Shown one piece after another: positions 44,410-52,822 of a stretch of 64,000 bases of DNA; within the stretch, counting starts at the first letter, position 1, and each line of letters starts with the position of its first letter. Position numbers and translations under genes: made by a program. Under the pieces are notes generated by a model. That model made no database searches, was not told the DNA's origin, and was given only the letters and a program-made list of their open reading frames with translations. The stretch is from Pseudoflavonifractor sp050943825 (GTDB lineage Bacteria; Bacillota; Clostridia; Oscillospirales; Oscillospiraceae), in assembly GCF_050943825.1 (NCBI RefSeq), contig NZ_JBMNPX010000012.1, positions 1 through 64,000 of the forward strand, in the 5' to 3' direction.

Positions 44410-45576
44410 TCAGGCCATTTTGGCCTTGATGTCCTCCAGGCGGTTGAGGGCCTCCAGCAGGGTCTCGTCCTTCTTGGCGAAGTGGACCCGGACGATGTCC
44501 CGCACGTCCTCCATGAAGAAGGAGGTGCCGGGCACGCAGGCCACGCCCACCTTCCGGGCCATCTCCTCGCAGAACTCCACGTCGGTCTGGCCCTTCTTCA
44601 TGTAGGGGCCGATGTTGGCCAGCACGAAGTAGGCGCCCTGGGGATCGGTGAAGGGGATGCCGATGCGGCGCAGGCCGTCGGTGAACAGCTGCTTCATGTG
44701 GGCGTAGTGGGCGCCGAACTCCTCATAGTAGCTGTCCGGCATCTCCAGGCCCACCACTGCCGCCTCCATCAGAGGCGCGGGGGCGCCCACGGTGTTGAAG
44801 TCGTGGTACTGCTTGATTTTGTCCATGATGGGCTTGGGGGCGATGGCGTAGCCCAGACGCCAGCCGGTGATGGAGTAGGTCTTGGACAGAGAGGAGCAGG
44901 AGACGGTACGCTCCCACATGCCGGGCAGGGTGGCCATGTAGGTGTGCTTGTGGGGGGCGTAGACGATATGCTCGTACACCTCGTCCATGATGGCGTACAC
45001 GTCGTACTTGATGCACAGGTCGGCGATGAGCTTCAGCTCCTCATAGGTGAACACCTTGCCGCTGGGGTTGGAGGGGTTGCAAATGAGGATGGCCTTGGGG
45101 TGCTGCTTGAAGGCCTCCTCCAGCACGTTGGCGTCAAAGTTGAACTTGGGAGGCACCAGGGGCACGTAGATGGGCTGGCAGTCGGCAAAGAGGGCCTGGG
45201 CGTGGTAGTTCTCAAAGTAGGGGGAGAACATGACGATCTTGTCCCCGGGGTTGGTGAGGGCGAAGATGGTGTCCACCATGGCCTCGGTGGAGCCGATGGT
45301 CACCACGATGTTGGTGTCCGGGTCCAGCTCCAGACCCATGAAGCGGCCGCACTTGCGGGCCAGCGCCTGGCGGAAGTTGGGCGCACCCATGGTGATGGGG
45401 TACTGGTGGGGGCCCAGGTGGCTCACCTCGGCCAGCCGGTCCAGCATGGCCTGGGGCGGGTCAAAGTCGGGGAAGCCCTGGGCCAGGTTGATGGCGCCGC
45501 AGTCCAGGGAAATCCGGGTCATGCGGCGGATGACGGAGTCGGTAAAATACTGGGTTTTTCTGCTCATGGGCTGCAT
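44410..45576 (-). CDS. pyridoxal-phosphate aminotransferase class I/II (aromatic/aspartate type)
   Basis: PLP-dependent aminotransferase of 388 residues: INLAQGFPDFDPP, ICNPSNPSGKVFT, DEVYEHIVY, and the PLP lysine K232 in SSLSKTYSITGWRLGYA. The family includes aspartate, aromatic and kynurenine-type aminotransferases. It is the last gene of the iorA-iorB-paaK-ACT operon under a Phe T-box, so it most likely interconverts phenylpyruvate or related arylpyruvates with the aromatic amino acid. GAGGT lies eight bases before ATG 45576. Substrate by context. Confidence 0.92.
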   Translation of the reverse strand: MQPMSRKTQYFTDSVIRRMTRISLDCGAINLAQGFPDFDPPQAMLDRLAEVSHLGPHQYPITMGAPNFRQALARKCGRFMGLELDPDTNIVVTIGSTEAMVDTIFALTNPGDKIVMFSPYFENYHAQALFADCQPIYVPLVPPKFNFDANVLEEAFKQHPKAILICNPSNPSGKVFTYEELKLIADLCIKYDVYAIMDEVYEHIVYAPHKHTYMATLPGMWERTVSCSSLSKTYSITGWRLGYAIAPKPIMDKIKQYHDFNTVGAPAPLMEAAVVGLEMPDSYYEEFGAHYAHMKQLFTDGLRRIGIPFTDPQGAYFVLANIGPYMKKGQTDVEFCEEMARKVGVACVPGTSFFMEDVRDIVRVHFAKKDETLLEALNRLEDIKAKMA

Positions 45577-45587
45577 AGCGCACTACC

Positions 45588-46037
45588 TCATTTCTCTTTC
45601 TGTTCGTCCAGGATGCCCAGCTCTCCGTGGAGGGCGGGGGGCATCCCGTTGTCCTGCAGCAGGGCGGAGAGCTTGTTCAGGTCGGCCACCCGGAAGATCA
45701 TGCAGGCCCGGTCCTGGACCTGGCCGAACACGGAGTAGACGTACTCCACGTCGATGTTCTCTCTGGCCAGCAGGGTGAGGACCTCGCCCAGGGCGCCGGG
45801 CTCGTCGGGCACCACCACCGCCAGCACAGGGGTCATGGACAGGATGAACCCGTGCTCCAGCAGCAGGGACGCCGCCCGCTGGGGCCGGTCCACAATCATG
45901 CGCAGCACGCCGTAGTCGGCTGTCTCCGCAATATGGAGGGCCCGCATGTTGATGCCCTCGCCGGCCAGGATGGCGGTGATCTCCGCCAGCTGTCCCGCCC
46001 GGTTCTCCAGAAAGACGGATATCTGCTGAATGGTCAT
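45588..46037 (-). CDS. tandem ACT-domain protein
   Basis: A 149-residue protein made of two ACT domains (MTIQQISVFLENRAGQLAEITAILAGEGINMRALHIAETADYGVLRMIV, and then VLAVVVPDEPGALGEVLTLLARENIDVEYVYSVFGQV). ACT pairs bind amino acids. Homologues usually sit next to phenylacetate-CoA ligase and indolepyruvate oxidoreductase genes, suggesting sensing of an aromatic amino acid. Operon position between paaK and the aminotransferase supports this. Confidence 0.92.
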   Translation of the reverse strand: MTIQQISVFLENRAGQLAEITAILAGEGINMRALHIAETADYGVLRMIVDRPQRAASLLLEHGFILSMTPVLAVVVPDEPGALGEVLTLLARENIDVEYVYSVFGQVQDRACMIFRVADLNKLSALLQDNGMPPALHGELGILDEQKEK

Positions 46038-46055
46038 GATATGCCAGCTCCTCTC

Positions 46056-47357
46056 TTAAATCTTCCGCTTGTCGATGACCCGGACCGCCTTGCCCTCGCT
46101 GCGGGCAATGGTCTTGGGCGCCACCAGCTTCACCTTGGCGTAGATGCCCAGCATGGCCTTCAGCGCGGCCACCAGGCCCTTTTCCATGTCGGTGATGTGG
46201 GCCAGAGAGTCGGAGAAGTTCTCCGGCGTCATCTCCACCTGGACCTCCAGCGTGTCGGAGTTGTTGACGCGGTCCACAATGATCTGATAGTTGGCGGGAT
46301 AGCCCTGCTCCAGCAGGACAGTCTCAATCTGGGACGGGAACACGTTGACGCCCTTGATGATGAGCATGTCGTCGCTGCGGCCCATGGGCTTGCTCATCTT
46401 CACGTGGGTGCGGCCGCAGGAGCACTTCTCCCGGTGGAGGACGCAGATGTCCCGGGTGCGGTAACGCAGCAGGGGGAAGGCCTCCTTGGTGATGGAGGTG
46501 AACACCAGCTCGCCCTTGCTCCCCTCGGGGAGCACCTCGCCGGTGTCCGGGTCGATGATCTCGGCGATGAAATGGTCCTCGTTGATGTGCATGCCGTTCT
46601 GGGCGGAACACTCAAAGGCCACGCCGGGGCCGGAGAGCTCGGTCAAACCGTAAATATCGTAGGCTTTAATACCCAGCGTATTCTGAATATCCCGGCGCAT
46701 CTCCTCGCTCCAGGCCTCGGCGCCGAAGATGCCCGCCTTCAGGGGGATCTGGTCGGGGGTGAGGCCCATCTCCTTCATGGTCTCGCCCAGGTAGGCGGCG
46801 TAGGAGGGGGTGCAGCAGAGGATGGTGGCGTTCAGGTCCCGGATGAACATGATCTGCCGCTCGGTGTTGCCCGAGGAGGTGGGAATGGTCAGGCAGCCCA
46901 CCTTGTGGCTGCCGCCGTTGAGACCGGGGCCGCCGGTGAACAGGCCGTAGCCGTAGCTCACCTGGCACACGTCCTCGTTGGTGCCGCCGGCGGCCGTGAT
47001 GGCCCGGGCGCAGCAGTCCTCCCACAGGTCGATGTCGTGCTGGGTGTAGAAGGCAACCACCCGCTTGCCGGTGGTGCCCGAGGTGGACTGGATGCGCACG
47101 CAGTCCTTCAGGGGCCGGGCCACCAGTCCGTAGGGATAGGCCTCCCGCAGGTCGGCCTTGGTGACAAAGGGCAGCTTGTGCAGGTCCTCCACGCCCTTGA
47201 TATCCGCCGGGGTCAGGCCCTTCTCCTCCATCTTCCTGCGGTAGTAGGGCACGTTGTCCCACACGTTGCGCACCTGCTTGACCAGGCGCTCGTTCTGCCA
47301 GGCCAGAATCTGCTCCCGGCTGGCGCACTCAATTTCAGGCTGATAGTAGCGTTCCAT
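46056..47357 (-). CDS. paaK: phenylacetate--CoA ligase
   Basis: AMP-forming aryl-acetate:CoA ligase of 433 residues. Signature segments are VRIQSTSGTTGKRVVAFYT (P-loop), YDIYGLTELSGPGVAFEC, and SDDMLIIKGVNVFPSQIE with the C-terminal lysine region TIARSEGKAVRVIDKRK. It converts phenylacetate (or indole-/hydroxyphenylacetate) + ATP + CoA to the CoA ester. It sits directly behind iorAB and under the Phe T-box, which favours use in making arylpyruvate by reductive carboxylation; the reverse (ATP-yielding degradation) is also chemically possible. Confidence 0.95.
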   Translation of the reverse strand: MERYYQPEIECASREQILAWQNERLVKQVRNVWDNVPYYRRKMEEKGLTPADIKGVEDLHKLPFVTKADLREAYPYGLVARPLKDCVRIQSTSGTTGKRVVAFYTQHDIDLWEDCCARAITAAGGTNEDVCQVSYGYGLFTGGPGLNGGSHKVGCLTIPTSSGNTERQIMFIRDLNATILCCTPSYAAYLGETMKEMGLTPDQIPLKAGIFGAEAWSEEMRRDIQNTLGIKAYDIYGLTELSGPGVAFECSAQNGMHINEDHFIAEIIDPDTGEVLPEGSKGELVFTSITKEAFPLLRYRTRDICVLHREKCSCGRTHVKMSKPMGRSDDMLIIKGVNVFPSQIETVLLEQGYPANYQIIVDRVNNSDTLEVQVEMTPENFSDSLAHITDMEKGLVAALKAMLGIYAKVKLVAPKTIARSEGKAVRVIDKRKI

Positions 47358-47408
47358 ATAAGCGGTTCCTTTCTGAATATGGAGTGATGCGCGGGAAATG
47401 AGCCAGGC

Positions 47409-47981
47409 TTATCCCCGGCCCAGATTGAAGGCCTTCTGGTTCAGCTCCAGGAATTTGGCGGGCACGCTCTTCTCAATGGCGGCGTGCCACTCGGCCTCGG
47501 GAATGTCGGGGAAATAGCGGCTCAGGCGCCCCATGAGGACGATGTTCACCGCCTTGCTGCTGCCCGCCTGTTCCGCCAGGCCCAGGGCGTCAAAGGCGTC
47601 CACCTCCACGCCCAGGGCGGCCATTTTCTCCTCCAGGTGCTCCGGGTAGGCCGCCGCGCCGGTGATGACCGGCATGGGGTTGATCTGCTGGGTGTTGGTG
47701 ACGATTCTGCCGCCCTTCTTCAGGTACTCGGTCCAGCGGGCGGCCTCCAGCAGCTCAAAGGACACGATGAAGTCGGCCTCCCCCCTGTCGATGATGGGGG
47801 AATAGACCTTGTCGCCGAAGCGGACGTAGGTGACCACGCTGCCGCCCCGCTGGCTCATGCCGTGGACCTCGGATACCTTCACGTCATAGCCCTTGTCCAG
47901 CAGGAGGCGGCCCAGCAGCTTGCTGGCCAGCAGGGAGCCCTGGCCTCCCACGCCCACGATCATGATGTTTTTCGTTTCCAT
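47409..47981 (-). CDS. iorB: indolepyruvate:ferredoxin oxidoreductase, beta subunit
   Basis: Small subunit (190 residues) of the 2-oxoacid:ferredoxin oxidoreductase family, gamma-type domain: NIMIVGVGGQGSLLASKLLG and VHGMSQRGGSVVTYVRFG are characteristic. With IorA it interconverts aryl-pyruvate + CoA + oxidised ferredoxin and aryl-acetyl-CoA + CO2 + reduced ferredoxin. It is located 12 bases behind iorA. Fits the pathway with paaK and the aminotransferase. Confidence 0.95.
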   Translation of the reverse strand: METKNIMIVGVGGQGSLLASKLLGRLLLDKGYDVKVSEVHGMSQRGGSVVTYVRFGDKVYSPIIDRGEADFIVSFELLEAARWTEYLKKGGRIVTNTQQINPMPVITGAAAYPEHLEEKMAALGVEVDAFDALGLAEQAGSSKAVNIVLMGRLSRYFPDIPEAEWHAAIEKSVPAKFLELNQKAFNLGRG

Positions 47982-47993
47982 ATCCGTACCTCC

Positions 47994-49736
47994 TTACGCC
48001 TGGGGCGCCTCAAGGGCGTCGAACCGGCACAGCTGCTGGCACACGCCGCAGCCCACGCACAGGGTGTTGTCCACCCGGGCCTTGCCGTCCGCCACCGAGA
48101 TGGCGGGGCAGCCGATCTTCATGCAGGCCTTACAGCCCACGCACTTGTCCGCCCTGGCGATGAGGGGCGCCTTGTGCTTGACGTACTTGAGCAGGGCGCA
48201 GGGCCGGCGGGAGATGATGACCGAGGGCTCGGCCGCCGAGAGCTCCTCCTTCACCGCCTCCTCGCACTGCTTCAGGTCGTAGGGGTCCACCACCCGCACC
48301 CGGCGGATGCCCACGCTGCGGCACAGGCTCTCCAGGTCGATCTTGGTGCAGGGGTCCCCCTTCAGGTTGTAGCCGGTGGTGGGGTTCTGCTGGTGGCCGG
48401 TCATGCCGGTGATGGAGTTGTCCAGGATGATGACGGTGGAGTTGGACTCGTTGTAGGCGATGTTGATAAGGCCGGTGACGCCCGAGTGCATGAAGGTGGA
48501 GTCGCCGATGACGCCCACGGTCTTTCCCTCGGTTTCGCCGCCGCTGGCCTTGTTGAAGCCGTGGAGGCCGGACACCGACGCGCCCATGCAGATGGTGGTG
48601 TCGATGGCGCTGAGGGGGGCCACCGCACCCAGGGTGTAGCAGCCGATGTCGCCCAGCACGGTGAGCTTGAGCTTGTTGAGGGTGTAGAACAGTCCCCGGT
48701 GGGGGCAGCCGGCGCACATGACCGGGGGCCGGGGCGGGATGGGGTCGCTGAGCTTCATGCCCACGTCAGGGGCCTTGCCCAGCTTCTCGGCCACAATGTT
48801 CTGGTTGAGCTCGTCGATGCAGGAGAAGAGCTCCTTGCCCCTGACCACCAGGCCCAGGCTCCGGCAGTGGGCCTCAATAAAGCCGTCCAGCTCCTCCACC
48901 ACCACCAGTTGCTCCACGCCGGCGGCGAAGTCCCGGATCTTCTGCTCCGGCATGGGCCAGATCATGCCCAGCTTCATCACCGGGTAGGTGTCCCCCAGGG
49001 CCTCCTTCACGTACTGGTAGCTGGTGGAGGAGGTAATGATGCCCACGGACTTGTCCCTGCCCGCCTCAATGCGGTTGATGGACGCGGTCTCCGCCCAGGC
49101 GATGAGGGCCTTCGTCCGCTCCTCCACCACCGGATGGCGGCGCTTGGCGTTGCCGGGCATCATGATGTACTTGGCCCCGTTCTTCTCATAGGGCTTCTCC
49201 GGCGGGGTGATGCGCTCCCCCGGCTCCACCACGCTCTGGGAGTGGGCCACCCGGGTGCACATCTTCAGCAGCACCGCCGTGTCGAACTGCTCGGACAGGT
49301 CATAGGCCAGCTGTGCCATCTCCAGGGCCTCGGCGGAGTCGGCGGGCTCCAGCATGGGCAGCTTGGCCGCCATGGCGTAGTGGCGGGAGTCCTGCTCGTT
49401 CTGGGAGGAGTGCATGCCCGCGTCGTCGGCCACGGCGATGACCATGCCCGCGTTGACGCCGGTGTAGGAGATGGTGAAGAGGGGGTCGGCGGCCACGTTC
49501 AGGCCCACGTGCTTCATGCCGCAGAAGCTCCGCTTGCCCGCCAGACAGGCGCCGAAGGCGCTCTCCATGGCCACCTTCTCGTTGGGGGCCCACTCGGCGT
49601 ACACCTCGGGGTATTTGGCGATGGCCTCGGTAATCTCGGTGCTGGGGGTGCCGGGGTAGCTGGAGACAAAGGCGCACCCGGCCTCGTACAGGCCCCGGGC
49701 CACTGCCTCGTTGCCAAGCATCAGGGTTTTCATCAC
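47994..49736 (-). CDS. iorA: indolepyruvate:ferredoxin oxidoreductase, alpha subunit
   Basis: Large TPP-dependent subunit (580 residues). The N-terminal pyrimidine-binding domain starts MMKTLMLGNEAVARGLYEAGCAFVSSYPGTPSTEI. TPP binding lies in VMCAGCPHRGLFYTL and GDIGCYTLG...GDSTFMHSGVTGL. The C-terminus has two [4Fe-4S] motifs, CVGCKACMKIGCP and CVGCGVCQQLC. It is oxygen-sensitive. First gene of the operon, preceded by a Phe-specifier T-box. RBS GGAGGAACTG. Confidence 0.97.
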   Translation of the reverse strand: MMKTLMLGNEAVARGLYEAGCAFVSSYPGTPSTEITEAIAKYPEVYAEWAPNEKVAMESAFGACLAGKRSFCGMKHVGLNVAADPLFTISYTGVNAGMVIAVADDAGMHSSQNEQDSRHYAMAAKLPMLEPADSAEALEMAQLAYDLSEQFDTAVLLKMCTRVAHSQSVVEPGERITPPEKPYEKNGAKYIMMPGNAKRRHPVVEERTKALIAWAETASINRIEAGRDKSVGIITSSTSYQYVKEALGDTYPVMKLGMIWPMPEQKIRDFAAGVEQLVVVEELDGFIEAHCRSLGLVVRGKELFSCIDELNQNIVAEKLGKAPDVGMKLSDPIPPRPPVMCAGCPHRGLFYTLNKLKLTVLGDIGCYTLGAVAPLSAIDTTICMGASVSGLHGFNKASGGETEGKTVGVIGDSTFMHSGVTGLINIAYNESNSTVIILDNSITGMTGHQQNPTTGYNLKGDPCTKIDLESLCRSVGIRRVRVVDPYDLKQCEEAVKEELSAAEPSVIISRRPCALLKYVKHKAPLIARADKCVGCKACMKIGCPAISVADGKARVDNTLCVGCGVCQQLCRFDALEAPQA

Positions 49737-49815
49737 AGTTCCTCCTTCTCTCCCCGGGGCCGGACAGGCCCCCGGGAGCCGTATGTTCTGCGGCTGATGT
49801 TCCGCGCGTCTGGAT

Positions 49816-50098
49816 AAAAAAACGCCCTCTGCAAGAAAGCCTTGCAGAGGACGAGAAATTCCCGTGGTACCACCTCAGTTTACCGCCTGTGGCGGCCTCT
49901 TGGGATACGATCATATCCCCGGCGCTGTATCGGGCGCCCCCGTCGCTGCTTACTGTCGGAGTTCCCCGGTTCGGCAGGCCGCTCGGGAAGGAATTCAGGA
50001 TGGACGCCCCCGCTGCCTCGCACCGTCCGGCAGCTCTCTGAGGGAAGCGGCAGATCCCTACTTGGTTCCGTCATTGCGTTCAGGTATCAACAGAGTAA
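49816..50098 (-). promoter_or_regulatory. T-box leader, Phe specifier (TTC), upstream of iorA
   Basis: Minus-strand T-box riboswitch. The T-box sequence GGTGGTACCACGGG lies at about 49863-49876 and is followed by a terminator stem (CCTCTGCAAG / CTTGCAGAGG, 49826-49850) and a seven-T run. Stem I carries AAGTAGG and the CAGAGAGC / GGTGCGAGG elements. The codon in the specifier position reads TTC (49991-49993), directly before CTTCCCGAGC. Uncharged tRNA-Phe would prevent termination and turn on the operon. Confidence 0.85.
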
Positions 50099-50127
50099 AC
50101 TCTATCACTTTTACTTGCTAAAGTCAA
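50099..50127 (-). promoter_or_regulatory. promoter of the Phe T-box operon
   Basis: Minus-strand TTGACT (50122-50127) and TAGAGT (50099-50104), 17-base spacer; nearly identical to the promoter of the Tyr T-box. Confidence 0.75.
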
Positions 50128-50168
50128 TGGTTTTTTCGGGAAATCTTAGAAATTGCCGTCAGCCCTGC

Positions 50169-51806
50169 TCAGCTGTTGTTCTGGACCTCCACCAGGCGGC
50201 CGCTGCAGTACCGCTCACGCAGCACCGGCTTTTCAATCTTGCCGGTGGGATTGCGGGGCACCTTGTCGAAGATGATCCGCCGGGGACGCTTGTACCGGGG
50301 CAGCTCCCGGCAGAAGGCGTTAATCTCCTCCTCGGTACAGCTCTCCCCTTCCTTCACCTCAATAATGGCCGCGGCAATCTCACCCAGCCGCTTGTCGGGC
50401 AGGCCGATGACGGCCACGTCCTTGAGCTTGCCGTTCTTGCGCAGGAAGTCCTCAATCTGGACGGGGTACAGGTTCTCGCCGCCGGAGATGATCACGTCCT
50501 TCTTCCGGTCCACCAGATAGATAAAGCCGTCGTCGTCCATGCGGGCCATGTCGCCGGTGAAGAGCCAGCCGTCCCGGAGCACCTCGGCGGTGGCCTGAGG
50601 GTTCTTGTAGTAGCAGAGCATCACGCCGGGGCCTGTGACCGCCAGCTCTCCCACCTCACCCTGGGGTACGTCGGCGCCCCGCTCGTCCACAATCCGGGCC
50701 TCCCACTGGTAGCCCGGCCTGCCGATGGCGCCCACCTTGTGGATATTCTCCACGCCCAGGTGAACGCAGCCGGGGCCGATGGACTCGCTGAGGCCGTAAT
50801 TGGTGTCGTACTGGTGGTGGGGGAAGATCTTCTGCCAGCGGTGGATGAGGCTGGGGGGCACCGGCTGGGCGCCGATGTGCATCAGCCGCCACTGGTCCAG
50901 GTAGTAGTGGTCCAGGTCCACTCTGCCGCTGTCGATGGCGTCCAGCAGGTCCTGGGCCCAGGGCACCAGCAGCCACACGATGGTGCATTTCTCTTCGGTG
51001 ACCGCCCGGAGAATCCACTCCGGCTTTACGCCCCGGAGGAGCACCGCCTTGCCGCCGCTGGCCAGGGAGCCGAACCAGTGCATCTTGGCGCCGGTGTGGT
51101 AGAGGGGCGGGATGCACAGGAACACATCCTCCCTGGTCTGGCCGTGGTGCTTCTGCTCGGTGAGGGCGGAGCAGTACAGGGCCCGGTGGTTGTGGAGAAT
51201 GGCCTTGGGGAAGCCGGTGGTGCCCGAGGAGAAGTAAATGGCGGCGTGGTCGGTCTCCTCCAGGGCCACCGGCGGCGTGTCGGAGGAGCAGAAGCCCATC
51301 AGCTTGCAGCAGTCCTCGGTGTAGGCGGGCTTGTCCGGCCCCACGAAGAACATCATCCGCACCTTGGTCAGCTGGGAGGCGATGGGGTCCATCCGCCCGA
51401 TGAACTCCGGACCAAACACCAGCACCTCCACATCCGCCAGGTCCAGACAGTAGCGGATCTCTTCGGTGGAGTAGCGGAAGTTCAGGGGCACCGCCACACA
51501 GCCCGCCTTCAGGATGCCGAAGTAGATGGGCAGCCACTCCAGGCAGTTCATCAGCAGGATGCCCACCTTGGCGCCCCGCTCCACCCCACGGCTCAGCAGG
51601 AGATTGGCAAAGCGGTTGGCCCGGCGGTCAAACTCCTTCCAGCTCATCTCCCGGCGGTAGGGGGCGTTGGGGTTGGTGCTCTGAATCAGGCTGAAGTCCC
51701 GCCAGGTCACCGCCTTGTCCCGCTCCTCGGAGGGGTTGATCTCCACCAGGGCGATGTCGGAGCCGTACAGCCGGGCGTTGCGCTCCAGAAAATCGGTAAT
51801 GACCAT
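50169..51806 (-). CDS. AMP-dependent acyl-CoA synthetase/ligase, probably aryl-acid specific
   Basis: ANL-superfamily ligase of 545 residues: IYFSSGTTGFPKAILHN (P-loop), YDTNYGLSESIGPGC, YLVDRKKDVIISGGENLYPVQIED, and C-terminal lysine in VPRNPTGKIEKPVLRE. The general reaction is acid + ATP + CoA to acyl-CoA. ATG 51806 follows AAAAGGAGC. It has its own T-box with a Tyr specifier and is the only gene between the two T-boxes. This suggests a role in tyrosine supply, e.g. activation of 4-hydroxyphenylacetate for the downstream IorAB; that substrate is inferred only from regulation and neighbours. Confidence 0.85.
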   Translation of the reverse strand: MVITDFLERNARLYGSDIALVEINPSEERDKAVTWRDFSLIQSTNPNAPYRREMSWKEFDRRANRFANLLLSRGVERGAKVGILLMNCLEWLPIYFGILKAGCVAVPLNFRYSTEEIRYCLDLADVEVLVFGPEFIGRMDPIASQLTKVRMMFFVGPDKPAYTEDCCKLMGFCSSDTPPVALEETDHAAIYFSSGTTGFPKAILHNHRALYCSALTEQKHHGQTREDVFLCIPPLYHTGAKMHWFGSLASGGKAVLLRGVKPEWILRAVTEEKCTIVWLLVPWAQDLLDAIDSGRVDLDHYYLDQWRLMHIGAQPVPPSLIHRWQKIFPHHQYDTNYGLSESIGPGCVHLGVENIHKVGAIGRPGYQWEARIVDERGADVPQGEVGELAVTGPGVMLCYYKNPQATAEVLRDGWLFTGDMARMDDDGFIYLVDRKKDVIISGGENLYPVQIEDFLRKNGKLKDVAVIGLPDKRLGEIAAAIIEVKEGESCTEEEINAFCRELPRYKRPRRIIFDKVPRNPTGKIEKPVLRERYCSGRLVEVQNNS

Positions 51807-51836
51807 GGTTATGCTCCTTTTCTTCTGAAAGTGTAC

Positions 51837-52118
51837 AAAAAAATCGTCCTCTGCCTTCGCAGAGGACGAGAAATTCCCGTGGTACCACCTCAGTTTGCCG
51901 CCCATGGCGGCCTCACGGAAGCCCCAGCAGGCTTCCCGCGCGGTATCGGGCGCACCCGTCGCCGCCTACTGGGGAGATGGCTTTCCCGGTTGGGCGGGCC
52001 GCTCGGGAGGGTATTGGGCGGCGGCCTCCCCCCTGCCTCGCACCGGCCGGCAGGTCTCTGAAGAGGATGGTCCGGGCCTACTTGGCTCCGTCATCGCGTT
52101 ATACTGTTAACGAAGTAC
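51837..52118 (-). promoter_or_regulatory. T-box leader, Tyr specifier (TAC), upstream of acyl-CoA ligase
   Basis: Minus-strand T-box very similar to the one at 49.8-50.1 kb. The GGTGGTACCACGGG box is at about 51882-51895, with a terminator stem TCGTCCTCTGC / GCAGAGGACGA (51844-51869) and a T run (51837-51843). Aligning both leaders on CCCGAGCGG places TAC (52011-52013) where the first has TTC. Uncharged tRNA-Tyr would induce the ligase. Confidence 0.85.
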
Positions 52119-52147
52119 ACTCTACCACTTTTAATCGCTAAAGTCAA
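52119..52147 (-). promoter_or_regulatory. promoter of the Tyr T-box gene
   Basis: Minus-strand TTGACT (52142-52147) and TAGAGT (52119-52124), 17-base spacer. Confidence 0.75.
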
Positions 52148-52177
52148 GGCGAAAAAAGAAAAATTTTTCCTGCTCTC

Positions 52178-52597
52178 TCAGCTCTCTCCTGCCGGTCTGG
52201 GGGCCAGGGTGTAGCCGTTGACGGTCAGATGGGCCACCTGGGTGCCCAGGTCGTCGGTGACATCCACGGTATAGAGGCAGGTGGTTCGGCCGGCCTTCAG
52301 GCATTTGGCCTCGGCAATGAGGGTCTTTCCCCGGGCGGCGGAGAGAAAGGTCACCGACGCCTGCTGGGTGACCGTCATCCTGCCGCTGTGGCCGTTGACG
52401 GCCACGGCAAAGGCGAAGTCAGCCAGGGTGAAGATGGCGCCGCCCATGGGGATGCCGTTGATGTTCAGGTGGACGGGCCGGATGGGCATGGAGCAGACGG
52501 CGTGGCCGGGCTCGGCCAGGTCGATAACAGCGCCCGCGGCCTCGGCGGCAAAGCGGTCGCCGGCAAAGCAGGCGCGGATTTCTTCAAGTGTGGGCAT
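52178..52597 (-). CDS. hotdog-fold thioesterase, PaaI type
   Basis: A 139-residue hotdog-fold protein. HLNINGIPMGGAIFTLADFAFAVAVN is the PaaI-type signature (N-x-x-G and the helix that carries the catalytic Asp), and TVTQQASVTFLSAARGKTLIAEAKCLKAGRTTCLYTVDV is the strand region. PaaI relatives hydrolyse aryl-acetyl-CoA esters and free trapped CoA. Its place upstream of the aryl-CoA ligases fits that task. It is transcribed in the same direction but ends ahead of the Tyr T-box promoter. Confidence 0.88.
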   Translation of the reverse strand: MPTLEEIRACFAGDRFAAEAAGAVIDLAEPGHAVCSMPIRPVHLNINGIPMGGAIFTLADFAFAVAVNGHSGRMTVTQQASVTFLSAARGKTLIAEAKCLKAGRTTCLYTVDVTDDLGTQVAHLTVNGYTLAPRPAGES

Positions 52598-52732
52598 ATG
52601 GGCATCTCCTCTCCTGGATATGTTTCAGCCGGAGCCGCCTGCGGGCGGCCCCTTTGCTGCGTAGTATAGCACACCCTCCGCCCGGGCGGCAACCGGCTTT
52701 TCCAAGTCCCGCAGGTACTTTTACGCCCTCTA

Positions 52733-52761
52733 TTGCGCTTATTCCTCCCCTGAGCTATAAT
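52733..52761 (+). promoter_or_regulatory. promoter of moxR-VWA operon
   Basis: TTGCGC (52733-52738) and TATAAT (52756-52761), 17-base spacer. Confidence 0.65.
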
Positions 52762-52822
52762 TTGAGGACACACCCCACAGGCAATCGCCGTCCATATTCG
52801 GCCCGTACCGCAAAGGAGTATT

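Noticed and set aside
44410..52597. Simple reading of the ior/paaK region as aromatic amino acid degradation
   Set aside because: Chemically possible, but induction by uncharged tRNA-Phe/Tyr through T-boxes fits supply of the amino acids better than their breakdown.
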